In this document: in pieces, positions 1-5,268 of the stretch
Layout of the letters: the number at the start of each line of letters is the position of its first letter
How positions within the stretch are numbered: position 1 is the first letter of the stretch
Assembly (NCBI GenBank): GCA_029779995.1
Contig: JAKOZM010000574.1
Span: forward strand, 1 to 9,390
From: Actinomycetes bacterium
GTDB lineage: Bacteria; Actinomycetota; Actinomycetes; S36-B12; UBA10799
Direction of reading: 5' to 3'
Length of the DNA: 9,390 nucleotides
The notes under the pieces: generated by a model
The model's database searches: none
Seen by the model: the letters and a program-made list of their open reading frames with translations, nothing else
Told to the model about the DNA's origin: nothing
Made by a program: the position numbers and the translations under genes

Positions 1-381
1 CAGGCTCTGACCCTCATGGCGGTCGTCACTTTGGGCTTCCCCCTGGCACCCAACGCCGTGGTACTGGCGCCGATCGCCCTGCTGGCCGGTCTGAGCGTGT
101 CCCCCGTCCTGATCTCGGGCACCGCGTTGGTGGAACGCATCGTGCCAGCCCGGCAGTTGACGGAGGCGATCACCTGGACGAGCACCGGCATGGCGCTGGG
201 CATCGCGATCGCCGCACCCGTGTCGGGGGCGCTGATCGATACCCGCGGCGCCCATGTCGCGTATCTGGTGACCGCCGGTTGTGCGATCGTCGCCTGGATC
301 ATCTCCCTGGCCGCGTACAGGACCACCCAGCAGGCCGAGGTGCGGGCGTTGGCGATCATCGCGGCCAAACAGAGCGCGTGA
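1..381 (+). CDS. MFS transporter, C-terminal part (5' end outside the window)
   Basis: The reading frame is open from base 1 and ends in TGA at 379-381, giving the last 126 residues of a membrane protein. Hydrophobic stretches lie at about residues 1-16, 19-40, 61-79 and 86-106, which fits the last four helices of a 12-helix major facilitator superfamily exporter. The loop after the second stretch (ALVERIVPARQLTEAITW) followed by a Gly/Ala-rich helix (GMALGIAIAAPVSGALID) is typical of drug/proton antiporter-like MFS proteins. The protein ends in a short cytoplasmic tail. Substrate cannot be inferred because the N-terminal half is missing. It is followed by 90 bp containing a small hairpin and then sepH on the same strand. 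The MFS superfamily call is fairly sure; the specific subfamily is not. Confidence 0.85.
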   Translation, partial: QALTLMAVVTLGFPLAPNAVVLAPIALLAGLSVSPVLISGTALVERIVPARQLTEAITWTSTGMALGIAIAAPVSGALIDTRGAHVAYLVTAGCAIVAWIISLAAYRTTQQAEVRALAIIAAKQSA

Positions 382-420
382 CACGCCGCCACTCACCTTG
401 CCCAGGAGTCGTCAGGACCT

Positions 421-435
421 CTGCCACACTGGCAG
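421..435 (+). terminator. Small hairpin between the MFS gene and sepH
   Basis: CTGCCA (421-426) and TGGCAG (430-435) form a perfect 6-bp inverted repeat with a 3-base loop, 40 bases after the MFS stop. No T-tract follows, so this would be a weak or actinobacterial-style terminator. It could equally be an operator for sepH, since it lies about 35 bases upstream of that start codon. Confidence 0.35.
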
Positions 436-454
436 TGCACATCACGGATCTACT

Positions 455-460
455 GGGGAG
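455..460 (+). promoter_or_regulatory. Likely ribosome binding site of sepH
   Basis: GGGGAG lies 11 bases before the ATG at 472. This is a good anti-16S match with a rather long spacer. It is the only purine-rich motif near the start and supports the ATG at 472. Confidence 0.4.
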
Positions 461-471
461 TCATTGAGACC

Positions 472-1167
472 ATGCGCGAATTGCGTCTAGAGCGGCTGTC
501 GGAAGATGGTACGCACCTCGTCCTCGAGGACAGCCGCGGCGTGCAGTACATGATTGCGGTGGACGAAACCCTGGCGGCGAACGTCCGTCGTGGGATTCAT
601 CGCAACACCGCACGCACCTCGACCTCCGCGATCACGCCCCGCGACATCCAGGCCCTGATCCGGCAGGGCGTATCGGTGGACGAGGTCGTGGCCCAGACTG
701 ACTTGGCCGCAGACTTCGTGCAGCGGTTCGCGGAGCCCGTCGTCGCCGAGATGGACTTCGTCATCCAGCGGGCTCGCCGCCTTACCATCCACTCCGCCGG
801 TCAACAAGTGGCCGTGGAGGAACTCGTGGACCGCGGCGCCCGCCGCGCCGACGTCCACACTGACGAGCTCGAGTGGTCCTGCCGGAAGACCGACGAGCAC
901 GCGTGGCGCATTGAGGCCACCGTCGATGGTCAGGATGTGCTGGCGCTGGTTTTCCGCGTCACGGAGGGCACGGTGGTGCCGGCGGACGTGCACACGGCTG
1001 ACCTCCTGAGCGACTCCGTCGTAGACCTCACCGAACCCAAGGCGATTCCGCAGCACTGGGACGCCCAACACCCCGCGGCGAAGGCCGCTGCTCGCGCGGC
1101 TCATCAGCACCGGGAACCCGCTGCCGCCCAGCCGCTCATGGCTGACGATCCGAGCCGAATCTTCTGA
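472..1167 (+). CDS. sepH: Septation protein SepH (DUF3071), short C-terminal form
   Basis: This 231-residue protein has the DUF3071 layout. The N-terminal region opens MRELRLERLSEDGTHLVL, a helix-turn-helix-like segment spans about residues 54-93 (ITPRDIQALIRQG, then VSVDEVVAQ, then FVQRFAEPVVAE), and a mixed region continues to about residue 183. Characterised SepH proteins of Streptomyces and mycobacteria bind FtsZ directly and promote Z-ring assembly during septation, so a cytoplasmic division role is expected. Streptomyces SepH is well over 300 residues because of a long disordered linker and a conserved C-terminal end. Here only about 48 residues follow the domain, ending in an Ala/His-rich helix (PAAKAAARAAHQH) and the sequence ADDPSRIF. 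From memory, many family members end in a Ser-Trp-Asp-acidic-Ile motif, which I do not see. The gene stands alone between the MFS gene and a convergent DUF5998 gene. Family assignment is confident. Confidence 0.93.
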   Translation: MRELRLERLSEDGTHLVLEDSRGVQYMIAVDETLAANVRRGIHRNTARTSTSAITPRDIQALIRQGVSVDEVVAQTDLAADFVQRFAEPVVAEMDFVIQRARRLTIHSAGQQVAVEELVDRGARRADVHTDELEWSCRKTDEHAWRIEATVDGQDVLALVFRVTEGTVVPADVHTADLLSDSVVDLTEPKAIPQHWDAQHPAAKAAARAAHQHREPAAAQPLMADDPSRIF

Positions 1168-1170
1168 CCC

Positions 1171-1233
1171 ACCACAGCGTTTACGACATGTGGTTCAGTT
1201 TCAGCTAGTTGCCTCATCGGGGGAGGTGAACCA
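1171..1233. other. Overlapping inverted repeats just downstream of sepH
   Basis: ACCACA (1171-1176) pairs with TGTGGT (1189-1194). The overlapping TGGTTCA (1191-1197) pairs with TGAACCA (1227-1233), a perfect 7-bp repeat with a 29-base spacer. The two are mutually exclusive. They sit where a sepH terminator is expected but neither is followed by a T-tract, so a terminator role is only a possibility. Confidence 0.3.
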
Positions 1234-1276
1234 ACTGTCGTCTCTTTGCCGGCAGTGCGGGCGTGAGCCTACAAGC

Positions 1277-1476
1277 GTTCGGCGGTACATCCGTGCGCCT
1301 ATAGCACCCGCGGCACGCCGAACCGATGGGCACGAGACGAACCCCTGGGGCTGCGACGAACCGTTGCTGGCTGCGAGGTGACAGCCGTTCGCCCTAGGTA
1401 CAACCGTTCGTCAATTCCCCTCGCGACACGCCGAACGGATGTACACGGCACTAACCGCAATGCACGAGACGAACGG
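1277..1476. repeat. Cluster of short CGAAC-core repeats in a convergent intergenic gap
   Basis: The pentamer CGAAC or its complement GTTCG occurs eight times in 200 bases: 1277-1281, 1319-1323, 1338-1342, 1357-1361, 1387-1391, 1406-1410, 1432-1436 and 1470-1474. Six of these extend to CGAAC(G/C)G. Longer units are repeated too. CACGCCGAACCGATG (1314-1328) recurs at 1427-1441 with one difference, and GCACGAGACGAAC (1330-1342) recurs exactly at 1462-1474. GACGAACCGTTG (1355-1366) and CAACCGTTCGTC (1401-1412) form an 11/12 inverted repeat, with a nested GGCTG/CAGCC stem (1369-1373 and 1382-1386). The gap between sepH and the DUF5998 gene (1168-1485, 318 bases) holds no convincing gene. Function is unknown; candidates are protein-binding sites, a small RNA, or a bidirectional terminator region. 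Confidence 0.75.
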
Positions 1477-1485
1477 ATCCGACCT

Positions 1486-2067
1486 CTAAACCGATGTCCG
1501 GGCGATCAGGGATGCCGAGAACCGCAGCGCGGCCTCCACCACATCATCACCGTCGGCTGCCCGGGAGACCCGCAGGTTCCAGTCGTCCACCGCCATAGTG
1601 CCGGTGTACCCGTGGTCGGCTTCACACTGCGGATCACCACACGTGGCAGGTTCGAGATCCAAGCGGCTGATGCTGCCCCAATTCACGGTGAGAACCACCT
1701 CTGAGGGCAGGTCCCCGGGCCGGAAGTGCGCCGGATTGTCGACCACCCGCTGCACCACGACCGGCCCGATCAACGACAGCGGAACCGATTCTGTGGCCGA
1801 CGATGCCTGCACCTGCCCGGCTGGCTGCCCGTCGGAGTGCTCATCGACGTGCACCACTACCAACCGACTGTCGGTCAGCAGCAACACTGTGATGTGCCGG
1901 CGGATCTCGTCGGCACGGTCAAATGTCGTCTCGTGCTGAACGATGAAATCTTGCACCTGCTCAGGACCGAGGGCGGCGATGAGCACGTCCTGCACCACGT
2001 TCGGGTAGTAACCAGTGCGTTCGATCGCCTCCCGCAACTGGGGATGGGCAAATACGGGTGTCGCCAT
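1486..2067 (-). CDS. DUF5998 family protein, function unknown
   Basis: This 193-residue soluble protein matches what I know of DUF5998, a family conserved in Actinomycetota and often encoded near sepH. Diagnostic stretches are LREAIERTGYYPNVVQDVL (residues 11-29), HETTFD...RRHITVLLLTDSRLVVVHVDEH (45-77), the β-rich middle with VVVQRVVDNP (103-112), and the signature LDLEPATCGDPQCEADHGYTG (136-156). Cys143, Cys148 and His152 in that signature are suggestive of a metal site, but this is my inference. There is no signal peptide or membrane segment. The gene follows the large GNAT fusion on the same strand after 56 bp that contain a strong hairpin, so it may have its own promoter. No clear Shine-Dalgarno motif precedes the ATG, which suggests a leaderless or weakly led transcript. 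Confidence 0.85.
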   Translation of the reverse strand: MATPVFAHPQLREAIERTGYYPNVVQDVLIAALGPEQVQDFIVQHETTFDRADEIRRHITVLLLTDSRLVVVHVDEHSDGQPAGQVQASSATESVPLSLIGPVVVQRVVDNPAHFRPGDLPSEVVLTVNWGSISRLDLEPATCGDPQCEADHGYTGTMAVDDWNLRVSRAADGDDVVEAALRFSASLIARTSV

Positions 2068-2073
2068 AGGACC

Positions 2074-2079
2074 ATATTG
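2074..2079 (-). promoter_or_regulatory. Possible -10 element of the DUF5998 gene (leaderless)
   Basis: On the minus strand CAATAT ends 6 bases before the ATG at 2067, the spacing expected for a leaderless actinobacterial transcript. A second candidate, TATGGT (2071-2076), is only 3 bases away. No -35 box is visible because the upstream DNA is the GC-rich hairpin. Confidence 0.25.
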
Positions 2080-2095
2080 TCATTGCCCCGCCCGC

Positions 2096-2121
2096 TGGCG
2101 GCGGAATGTGTCCCGCCGCCA
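2096..2121 (-). terminator. Strong hairpin after the GNAT fusion gene
   Basis: TGGCGGCGG (2096-2104) and CCGCCGCCA (2113-2121) form a perfect 9-bp stem with an 8-base loop, starting 2 bases past the stop codon of the upstream minus-strand gene. There is no T-run after it on the minus strand, as is common for actinobacterial intrinsic terminators. It would separate or attenuate transcription into the DUF5998 gene. Confidence 0.6.
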
Positions 2122-2123
2122 CC

Positions 2124-4808
2124 TCAGCCCGGCAGCCGACGCGCCTCCAGATCTGCGCGGATCATGGTCGGCCCGCACCAGGCGGACGCCCCCACGACCG
2201 ATAGCGTGCGTCCGGCCGCGATGACGGGGTTCAGTTCCAGGCGTGTGATCTCGGGCAGATCGTCGGCCAACTGAGCCACCCGATGAATCAGCCCGGCCAA
2301 TAATTCGATGTCCACGGGCGGGGCATTGCGGTAGCCGAACAGCAAGGGGGCCGCCTTCGGCGCCTTGATCAGATTGTCCACGTCGCGATCGGTCAATGGC
2401 GGGATCCGGTACCCCCGGTCGCCGAGCAGCCTCGGTACGTCACCAGCCAGTCCGAACGACACCACTGGACCGAACAGGGCGTCCTCCCGCTTCTCGACGA
2501 GCACCGATATCCCCGCCGGGGCCTGATGTTGCAGCACCAGTCGTTTCTGCGCCTCGGGCGGCAAGGTGGCGATCAGCGACAGGTACGCCGTGCGCACAGA
2601 CGCCTCATTCTCCAGGTTGATGCGCACCCCACCCAGATCCGGCCTGTGGGCCAAGCCGGGATGGATCGTCTTGAGGACCACGGGGTAGCCGATGTTATTG
2701 GCTATCTGGACGGCCTGCGCCTCTGCGGTGACCACATGGGCGTCCCACAGATGAATGCCGTAGCACTCCAGCAACCGCTGCAGGTCCGGATAGTGCATCG
2801 GCACGAGGGCCTGCTCGCCATGCTCCTCGATCGCGGCATGCCGCACCGTGCGCATCACAGCCCGCGCCTTCTCCACCGACACATCGGGAAGGTCAGGGAC
2901 AGTCCCGCGGGGCGTGTCCAGCCAGCGCGCATAGGTGACCAGCGTGGACAGCGCCCGGACCGCCGGTTCCACCTCATGGAACACCGGTATGGAACCGCGG
3001 CCAGGTAAGCCGTGCGGACCATCGATCGCGATCACCCGCCGGCCCTCATCGGCAGCCATGAACACACCCAGAACAGGCTTCGTCGAGGTTTCCGCGAGGC
3101 TCTTCAGAGCCTTCGCGAACTCCGGGTTCGTGCCACGCAACACCGGCACGTAGAGCACGATCACGGCATCGGAGTCCGGCGACGAGATGGCCGCTCCCAC
3201 TGCCTCGACGAGCTCCTCCACGGTGCTGCCATGCCCGACCAGCAGCGGCTCGCCGACCACGTCGAGGCCGTTGGCCTCGCACGCGTCGGCAGTGAGGACA
3301 CCGAGAGCATCGGAATTGCCCAAGATGTGGACGCGCCGACCCTTGGGCAGCGGCTGCAGAGTGAGCAGACTCGCGACGTCGAACAGCTCCGACAAGGTCT
3401 CGACCTGCATCACCCCGGCCTGCTCGAACATGGCATCGATGGCCTGCGGCGGCAGGGCAGTGCGGCGGACCGTGTGACCCAACGGAAGGGATTGAGAGCT
3501 GCGTCCGGAACGCACCGCAACGATGGGCTTGTTGGCCCCCAGCCGGCGAGCGACCCGCGTGAACTTGCGAGGGTTACCGATGCTCTCCAGGTACAGCAGC
3601 ACCAAGGACGTGGTCTCGTCGTCCTCCCAGAACTGCAATAGGTCGTTGGCCGAGACATCGACGCGGTTGCCGGCGGAGACGAAGACCGACACACCCAAGC
3701 CCCGCTCCTGGGCCTGATTGAGCAATGACACCCCCAGAGCCCCGGACTGCGCGAAGAAGCCAATGCGTCCCCGGGGCACGAGGTCCGACACCAACGACGC
3801 GTTGAGCCGGACATGCGGATCGGTGTTGAGGATCCCCAACGCATTGGGCCCGATGATCCGCAGGCCGTTGGCACGGGCGTGAGCGATCAACTCCTCCTGC
3901 AGGAGTCGGCCCTGCGGGCGACCGGTCTCGCCGAATCCGCTCGAAACCACCACGGCTCCCCTGACCCGCGCCGCACCACAGTCGGTGATCGCATCCATGA
4001 CCTGTTCGGCGGGAACGGCGATCACGGCCAGGTCGATGGGTCCGGGCGCCTGCGCCACGCTTCGGTAGCACGGCACCCCGGCGATCTCATCCACCTCCGG
4101 ATGGACCGCGAGCAAAGGGCCTGTGAACTGGGCCCGACGCAGGTTGTGCAGCAGGGTGTTACCGATCGTGCCCTCCCGACGGCTGGCGCCGATGAGCACC
4201 ACAGCCCTCGGTGCGAGCAGAGAACGAATCGAGCGGGCCTCTGCGCGCTGCTCGCGGGCCTGCATCACCTCCCGCGATGACTCCGTGGGGCTGATGTCGA
4301 AGTGAAGTCTGACCACGCCTTCGTCCATGGCCCGCGTCGGTTTGTACCCGGCCTCCTCGAACGTTGCGAGCATCCGGCGATTGCTGGGCAGCACCTCCGC
4401 CTCGAAGCGGCTGATGCCCTTCTCCCGGGCCGCAACCGCCAGATGCTCCAGCAGGATGGAACCGAGGCCGCGCCCCTGGTGCTGATCGCTGATCACGAAA
4501 GCGATCTCGGCCTGCGACCGGTCGATGCGGTCGTACCGGCCCACACCGATGATCGCCTCATTGATCAACGCAACGAAAGCCACCCGGTCTTCATAATCGA
4601 CATTCGTGAACCGGAAAACGTCTTTCTCGGTGAGTTTGGGGTAGGGAGCGAAGAATCGGTAATAGATCGTCTCGGCAGAAAGGCTCTCATGAAAGGCCGC
4701 CAGCGCGTCGCCGTCCTCGGGACGGATGGGCCGGATATGACAGATGCGTCCATCGCGAAGGATGACATCGGCTTCCCAATGCTCGGGGTACACCGGATCG
4801 GCGCTCAT
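2124..4808 (-). CDS. GNAT acetyltransferase / acyl-CoA synthetase (ADP-forming)-like fusion; probable protein lysine acetyltransferase
   Basis: This 894-residue cytoplasmic protein has a GNAT domain first (about residues 20-171, acetyl-CoA loop QGRGLG at 111-116). A CoA-binding Rossmann domain follows (about 196-290, VVLIGASRREGTIGN), then two succinyl-CoA-ligase-like domains (about 346-480 with GFFAQSGALGVSLL, and 490-630), and an ATP-grasp domain (about 672-888, with Lys713, HRPDLGGVRINL at 721-732 and ELNP at 858-861). Relatives such as Salmonella Pat and Streptomyces PatA acetylate lysines of acetyl-CoA synthetase and other enzymes; in Pat the GNAT domain is C-terminal. His445 in LGHTVRR aligns, by eye, with the phosphorylated histidine of ADP-forming acyl-CoA synthetases, so ligase chemistry is not excluded. 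I chose the ATG at 4806-4808 because it follows GGTGG with a 4-base spacer and gives the usual MSADPVYPEHWEADV start; an in-frame ATG 45 bases upstream adds an atypical Arg-rich extension. Confidence 0.93.
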   Translation of the reverse strand: MSADPVYPEHWEADVILRDGRICHIRPIRPEDGDALAAFHESLSAETIYYRFFAPYPKLTEKDVFRFTNVDYEDRVAFVALINEAIIGVGRYDRIDRSQAEIAFVISDQHQGRGLGSILLEHLAVAAREKGISRFEAEVLPSNRRMLATFEEAGYKPTRAMDEGVVRLHFDISPTESSREVMQAREQRAEARSIRSLLAPRAVVLIGASRREGTIGNTLLHNLRRAQFTGPLLAVHPEVDEIAGVPCYRSVAQAPGPIDLAVIAVPAEQVMDAITDCGAARVRGAVVVSSGFGETGRPQGRLLQEELIAHARANGLRIIGPNALGILNTDPHVRLNASLVSDLVPRGRIGFFAQSGALGVSLLNQAQERGLGVSVFVSAGNRVDVSANDLLQFWEDDETTSLVLLYLESIGNPRKFTRVARRLGANKPIVAVRSGRSSQSLPLGHTVRRTALPPQAIDAMFEQAGVMQVETLSELFDVASLLTLQPLPKGRRVHILGNSDALGVLTADACEANGLDVVGEPLLVGHGSTVEELVEAVGAAISSPDSDAVIVLYVPVLRGTNPEFAKALKSLAETSTKPVLGVFMAADEGRRVIAIDGPHGLPGRGSIPVFHEVEPAVRALSTLVTYARWLDTPRGTVPDLPDVSVEKARAVMRTVRHAAIEEHGEQALVPMHYPDLQRLLECYGIHLWDAHVVTAEAQAVQIANNIGYPVVLKTIHPGLAHRPDLGGVRINLENEASVRTAYLSLIATLPPEAQKRLVLQHQAPAGISVLVEKREDALFGPVVSFGLAGDVPRLLGDRGYRIPPLTDRDVDNLIKAPKAAPLLFGYRNAPPVDIELLAGLIHRVAQLADDLPEITRLELNPVIAAGRTLSVVGASAWCGPTMIRADLEARRLPG

Positions 4809-4966
4809 GGATCCACCGTATCGAGCACCAGCCATCACGCGCGCCGTCCGCAAGCCGGCGGGTCCGCGACGGCTCTCAAGTTGCGCAGATCCATACTTAT
4901 AACCACACTGTCGTTGGCCGATAGAACCAATGACTCACTACTACGAGTGTTAGGCGGAGGTGTGCG
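4809..4966. promoter_or_regulatory. Divergent promoter region
   Basis: These 158 bases separate the minus-strand GNAT fusion from the plus-strand 50-codon gene, so they should hold promoters for both. An AT-rich patch at 4893-4903 contains the self-complementary TTATAA (4897-4902). It gives TATAAC (4898-4903) on the plus strand and TATAAG on the minus strand, both close to a -10 consensus. A convincing -35 box at the right distance is not visible for either direction; TTGCGC at 4881-4886 is only 11 bases from TATAAC. Confidence 0.35.
4956..4960 (+). promoter_or_regulatory. Ribosome binding site of the 50-codon gene
   Basis: GGAGG, within GGCGGAGG (4953-4960), lies 6 bases before the ATG at 4967. 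It is the best Shine-Dalgarno match and spacing in the window and is the main evidence that the short reading frame is translated. Confidence 0.7.
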
Positions 4967-5119
4967 ATGAGCGCGGACCTTAACCTGCTACGCAAGCGGG
5001 AAGAATTGTTGATGTCTCGTATCGAGACCACCCAGGACCCTTTCCTGAGGGAGAACCTGCTCGGCGACCTGAGCGTAGTAACTGCTCGTATCAATGATCT
5101 CACCGAGGCAGCCGCCTGA
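4967..5119 (+). CDS. Small hypothetical protein, 50 residues, predicted helical hairpin
   Basis: ATG at 4967 to TGA at 5117-5119 encodes 50 residues starting MSADLNLLRKREELLMSRIE and ending NDLTEAAA. Three things support a real gene: an optimal GGAGG six bases upstream, a position just downstream of a divergent promoter region, and a composition suited to folding. The sequence is rich in Leu, Glu and Arg, with no signal peptide or membrane segment. A second helix after Pro25 shows regular 4-3 hydrophobic spacing (Leu31, Leu35, Val38, Ile42, Leu45), and the first helix carries Leu5, Leu8, Leu15 and Ile19. A two-helix antiparallel hairpin or coiled-coil dimer is therefore likely. Fifteen of 50 codons end in A or T. 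I do not recognise the family and assign no function. It lies 149 bp upstream of parC on the same strand, separated by GC-rich hairpins. Confidence 0.65.
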   Translation: MSADLNLLRKREELLMSRIETTQDPFLRENLLGDLSVVTARINDLTEAAA

Positions 5120-5181
5120 CGACCGCTGAACGGGGGACATGGGCGCAGCTCCTGTCCTTGAGGTAGGTCCCGCCAATCCAG

Positions 5182-5196
5182 CCGGGCGATGCCCGG
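5182..5196 (+). terminator. GC-rich hairpin between the 50-codon gene and parC
   Basis: CCGGGC (5182-5187) and GCCCGG (5191-5196) form a perfect 6-bp stem with a GAT loop, 62 bases past the small gene's stop. No T-tract follows. The same left arm can instead pair with a second GCCCGG copy at 5219-5224, so alternative folds are possible. Confidence 0.4.
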
Positions 5197-5205
5197 ACTC
5201 ACACC

Positions 5206-5219
5206 CACGGCACACCGTG
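5206..5219 (+). other. Second small inverted repeat upstream of parC
   Basis: CACGG (5206-5210) pairs with CCGTG (5215-5219) around a CACA loop. A shifted alternative pairs GGCAC (5209-5213) with GTGCC (5217-5221). It lies about 50 bases before the parC ATG and may be part of the leader structure or an operator. Chance is possible at this GC content. Confidence 0.25.
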
Positions 5220-5268
5220 CCCGGGACCGTTGCACGCCGCCACGGGTGTTGTACGTGAGAATTGGCCC

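Noticed and set aside
487..1110. Long minus-strand frame opposite sepH
   Set aside because: It is the antisense shadow of a well-recognised gene, with no family resemblance and no start signals.
1277..1476. CRISPR array or integron-type attachment sites as an explanation of the repeats
   Set aside because: Repeats are too short, unevenly spaced and in both orientations for CRISPR, and no cas, integrase or transposase gene is present.
1474..1481. CGGATCCG palindrome, and CCCCTGGGG at 1342-1350
   Set aside because: Short GC palindromes are frequent at this composition; not counted separately from the repeat cluster.
1190..1704. Two plus-strand reading frames (1190-1381 and 1378-1704) sharing a repeated RRTDxHxTN-like peptide
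   Set aside because: The shared peptide is simply the translation of the repeated DNA units at 1314-1342 and 1427-1474. Neither frame has a ribosome binding site, the second runs antisense into the DUF5998 gene, and composition is not protein-like.
4809..4853. Upstream ATG (4853) for the GNAT fusion, adding MRTARVMAGARYGGS
   Set aside because: The extension is basic and unlike the family's start, and the GGTGG motif sits before the ATG at 4808.
4930..4953. Seven-codon frame (MTHYYEC) ending just before the ribosome binding site of the 50-codon gene
   Set aside because: Considered as a leader peptide, but it has no ribosome binding site or suitably placed -10 element, and frames this short are expected by chance.
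5230..5268. TTG start for parC adding 13 residues
   Set aside because: The added residues are not family-like, the codon is a poor start, and it lies within the hairpin-rich leader region.
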